A DNA stretch of 7,764 nt from Candidatus Thiodiazotropha taylori (GTDB taxonomy: Bacteria; Pseudomonadota; Gammaproteobacteria; Chromatiales; Chromatiaceae): the NCBI GenBank assembly GCA_019100305.1, contig JAHRHW010000208.1, forward strand, positions 1 through 7,764, in the 5' to 3' direction. This document shows, piece after piece, positions 6,651 to 7,764 of this stretch (position 1 is its first letter; every line of letters starts with the position of its first letter). The notes under the pieces were generated by a model. That model was not told where the DNA came from and made no database searches. It saw only the letters and a list, made by a program, of their open reading frames with translations. The position numbers and the translations under genes were made by a program.

Positions 6651-7764
6651 ATAGATATACAAACCAGGTCAGCAACAGCAGCAGACCCAGGATCATGGCA
6701 ATAGCGTAGTGATAGAGGTAACCGGTCTGGACATGGCGTACGATCGAAGCCAGCCAACCTACGGTATGGGCTGAGCCGTTCACCGCCAATCCGTCGATCA
6801 GGCCCCGGTCACCGACCAGCCAGAGGAATTTGCCAATACCCCGGCTGCCTGCAGCAAACACGGCTTGGTAGACCTCATCGAACCAGTATTTCTTATCCAG
6901 CACCGTATGCAGCGGCGCCAGGGTGTTTTTGATCCTCTCCGCCAGGGCGGGATTGATCATATAGAGATAGAAGGCCAGAGCCAGTCCGCCCATCGCCAGA
7001 TAGAAGGCGACGCTTGCAAAGGTGTGTCCCAGCATGCCATCGCCACTGTGGACCATCGCCTGGACAGCCGCCAGGGTATCGTGCTCGGGCAGTACATAGA
7101 GGGCATCTTTAAACCAGTCGCCGAACAGCATCGCGTCGATCGTCAGGTAACCAAGAATCACCGAGGGGATGGCCAGCAGGATCAACGGCACGGTCACCAC
7201 CTTGGGTGATTCGTGGAGATGATCCTTGGCATGTTCATCACGCGGGCCTTCACCGTGGAACACCAGGAAGAACATACGGAAACTGTAGAGGGCGGTGACA
7301 AACACACCCGCCAGCACCAGCCAATAGGCATAGCCGGAACCGGCAATGGTCGAGTGGTGCACGGCCTCGATAATCGCATCCTTGGAGAAGAAACCGGAGA
7401 AGCCGGGGAAACCGATCAGCGCCAGGGAGCCGAGCAACGAGGTCCAGTAGGTGATCGGCATGTATTTCCGCACCCCGCCCATGTTGCGGATATCCTGATC
7501 ATGGTGCATGCCGATGATGACCGAACCGGCGGCAAGGAACAGCAGCGCCTTGAAGAAGGCGTGGGTCATCAGGTGGAAGATGCCGGCCGCATAGGCAGAG
7601 GCGCCCAAAGCCACCATCATGTAACCCAGCTGAGACAGTGTCGAGTAGGCCACCACCCGTTTGATATCGTTCTGCACGATACCGATCAGACCGGTGAAGA
7701 AAGCGGTTGTGGCACCGATCACCAGGATGAAGCTGAGGGCTGTCTCGGAGAGCTCATACAAAGG
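6649..7764 (-). CDS. nuoL: NADH-quinone oxidoreductase (complex I) subunit L, C-terminal part (5' end outside window)
   Basis: The frame is open to the window edge, giving 371 residues of a protein normally about 610-660 long; by alignment with E. coli roughly 270 N-terminal residues are missing. NuoL is the most distal proton-pumping membrane subunit of complex I. Visible landmarks, numbered from the first full codon, are the antiporter signature DIKRVVAYSTLSQLGYMM (33-50), H64, H68 and K72 in HLMTHAFFKAL (E. coli H334, H338, K342), and K128-D129 in GFFSKDA (E. coli K399-D400). Residues about 290-345, starting with KKYWFDEVYQ, are the beginning and body of the long lateral helix that runs along NuoM and NuoN, followed by the final anchoring membrane helix (352-371). 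The TTG at 7761 is internal, not the start. nuoM follows after 12 bases. Confidence 0.97.
   Translation of the reverse strand, partial: PLYELSETALSFILVIGATTAFFTGLIGIVQNDIKRVVAYSTLSQLGYMMVALGASAYAAGIFHLMTHAFFKALLFLAAGSVIIGMHHDQDIRNMGGVRKYMPITYWTSLLGSLALIGFPGFSGFFSKDAIIEAVHHSTIAGSGYAYWLVLAGVFVTALYSFRMFFLVFHGEGPRDEHAKDHLHESPKVVTVPLILLAIPSVILGYLTIDAMLFGDWFKDALYVLPEHDTLAAVQAMVHSGDGMLGHTFASVAFYLAMGGLALAFYLYMINPALAERIKNTLAPLHTVLDKKYWFDEVYQAVFAAGSRGIGKFLWLVGDRGLIDGLAVNGSAHTVGWLASIVRHVQTGYLYHYAIAMILGLLLLLTWFVYL

Noticed and set aside
7759..7761. TTG as the start of nuoL
   Set aside because: The reading frame is open to the window edge and the protein is missing its first 270 or so residues, so this codon is internal.

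Overview
The window looks like chromosomal DNA of a gammaproteobacterium. Three things suggest this: the NuoL-NuoM-NuoN order and protein sequences, an initiator tRNA very close to the E. coli type placed just after nuoN, and sigma70-like signals. A sulfur-oxidising, Chromatiales-like lineage is a plausible guess, but nothing here proves it.

Layout. Bases 2-289 (+) are the 3' end of a STAS-domain gene, probably a SulP-type anion transporter. Bases 290-752 are AT-rich and apparently non-coding, with a tight cluster of five GATC sites at 530-631. Bases 805-3084 (+) encode a large secreted lipoprotein with a lipobox, thrombospondin-type-3 calcium-binding repeats, a long Cys-rich middle I do not recognise, an acidic Pro/Glu linker and a C-terminal BACON/Ig-like domain. 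Its start has no Shine-Dalgarno sequence, but it overlaps the stop of a possible 19-codon leader ORF (753-812) that has one. Bases 3085-3271 show no gene.

From 3272 rightward everything is on the minus strand: a strong intrinsic terminator (3272-3324), an initiator tRNA-fMet (3332-3408) with its own promoter (3421-3449), a short non-coding stretch with hairpins and a weak terminator candidate, then nuoN (3643-5091), nuoM (5122-6636) and the C-terminal 60% of nuoL (6649-7764). Transcription runs nuoL to nuoM to nuoN.

Function. The three Nuo proteins are the antiporter-like, proton-pumping membrane subunits of respiratory complex I and keep the key membrane Lys, Glu and His residues. The tRNA carries formylmethionine for translation initiation. 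Its placement after nuoN fits a common gammaproteobacterial order (nuo, tRNA-Met, rimP-nusA-infB), but on the far side of the tRNA there is a convergent lipoprotein gene instead of rimP. That break and the lipoprotein itself are the least ordinary parts of the window. I see no CRISPR array, insertion sequence, phage or defence genes.
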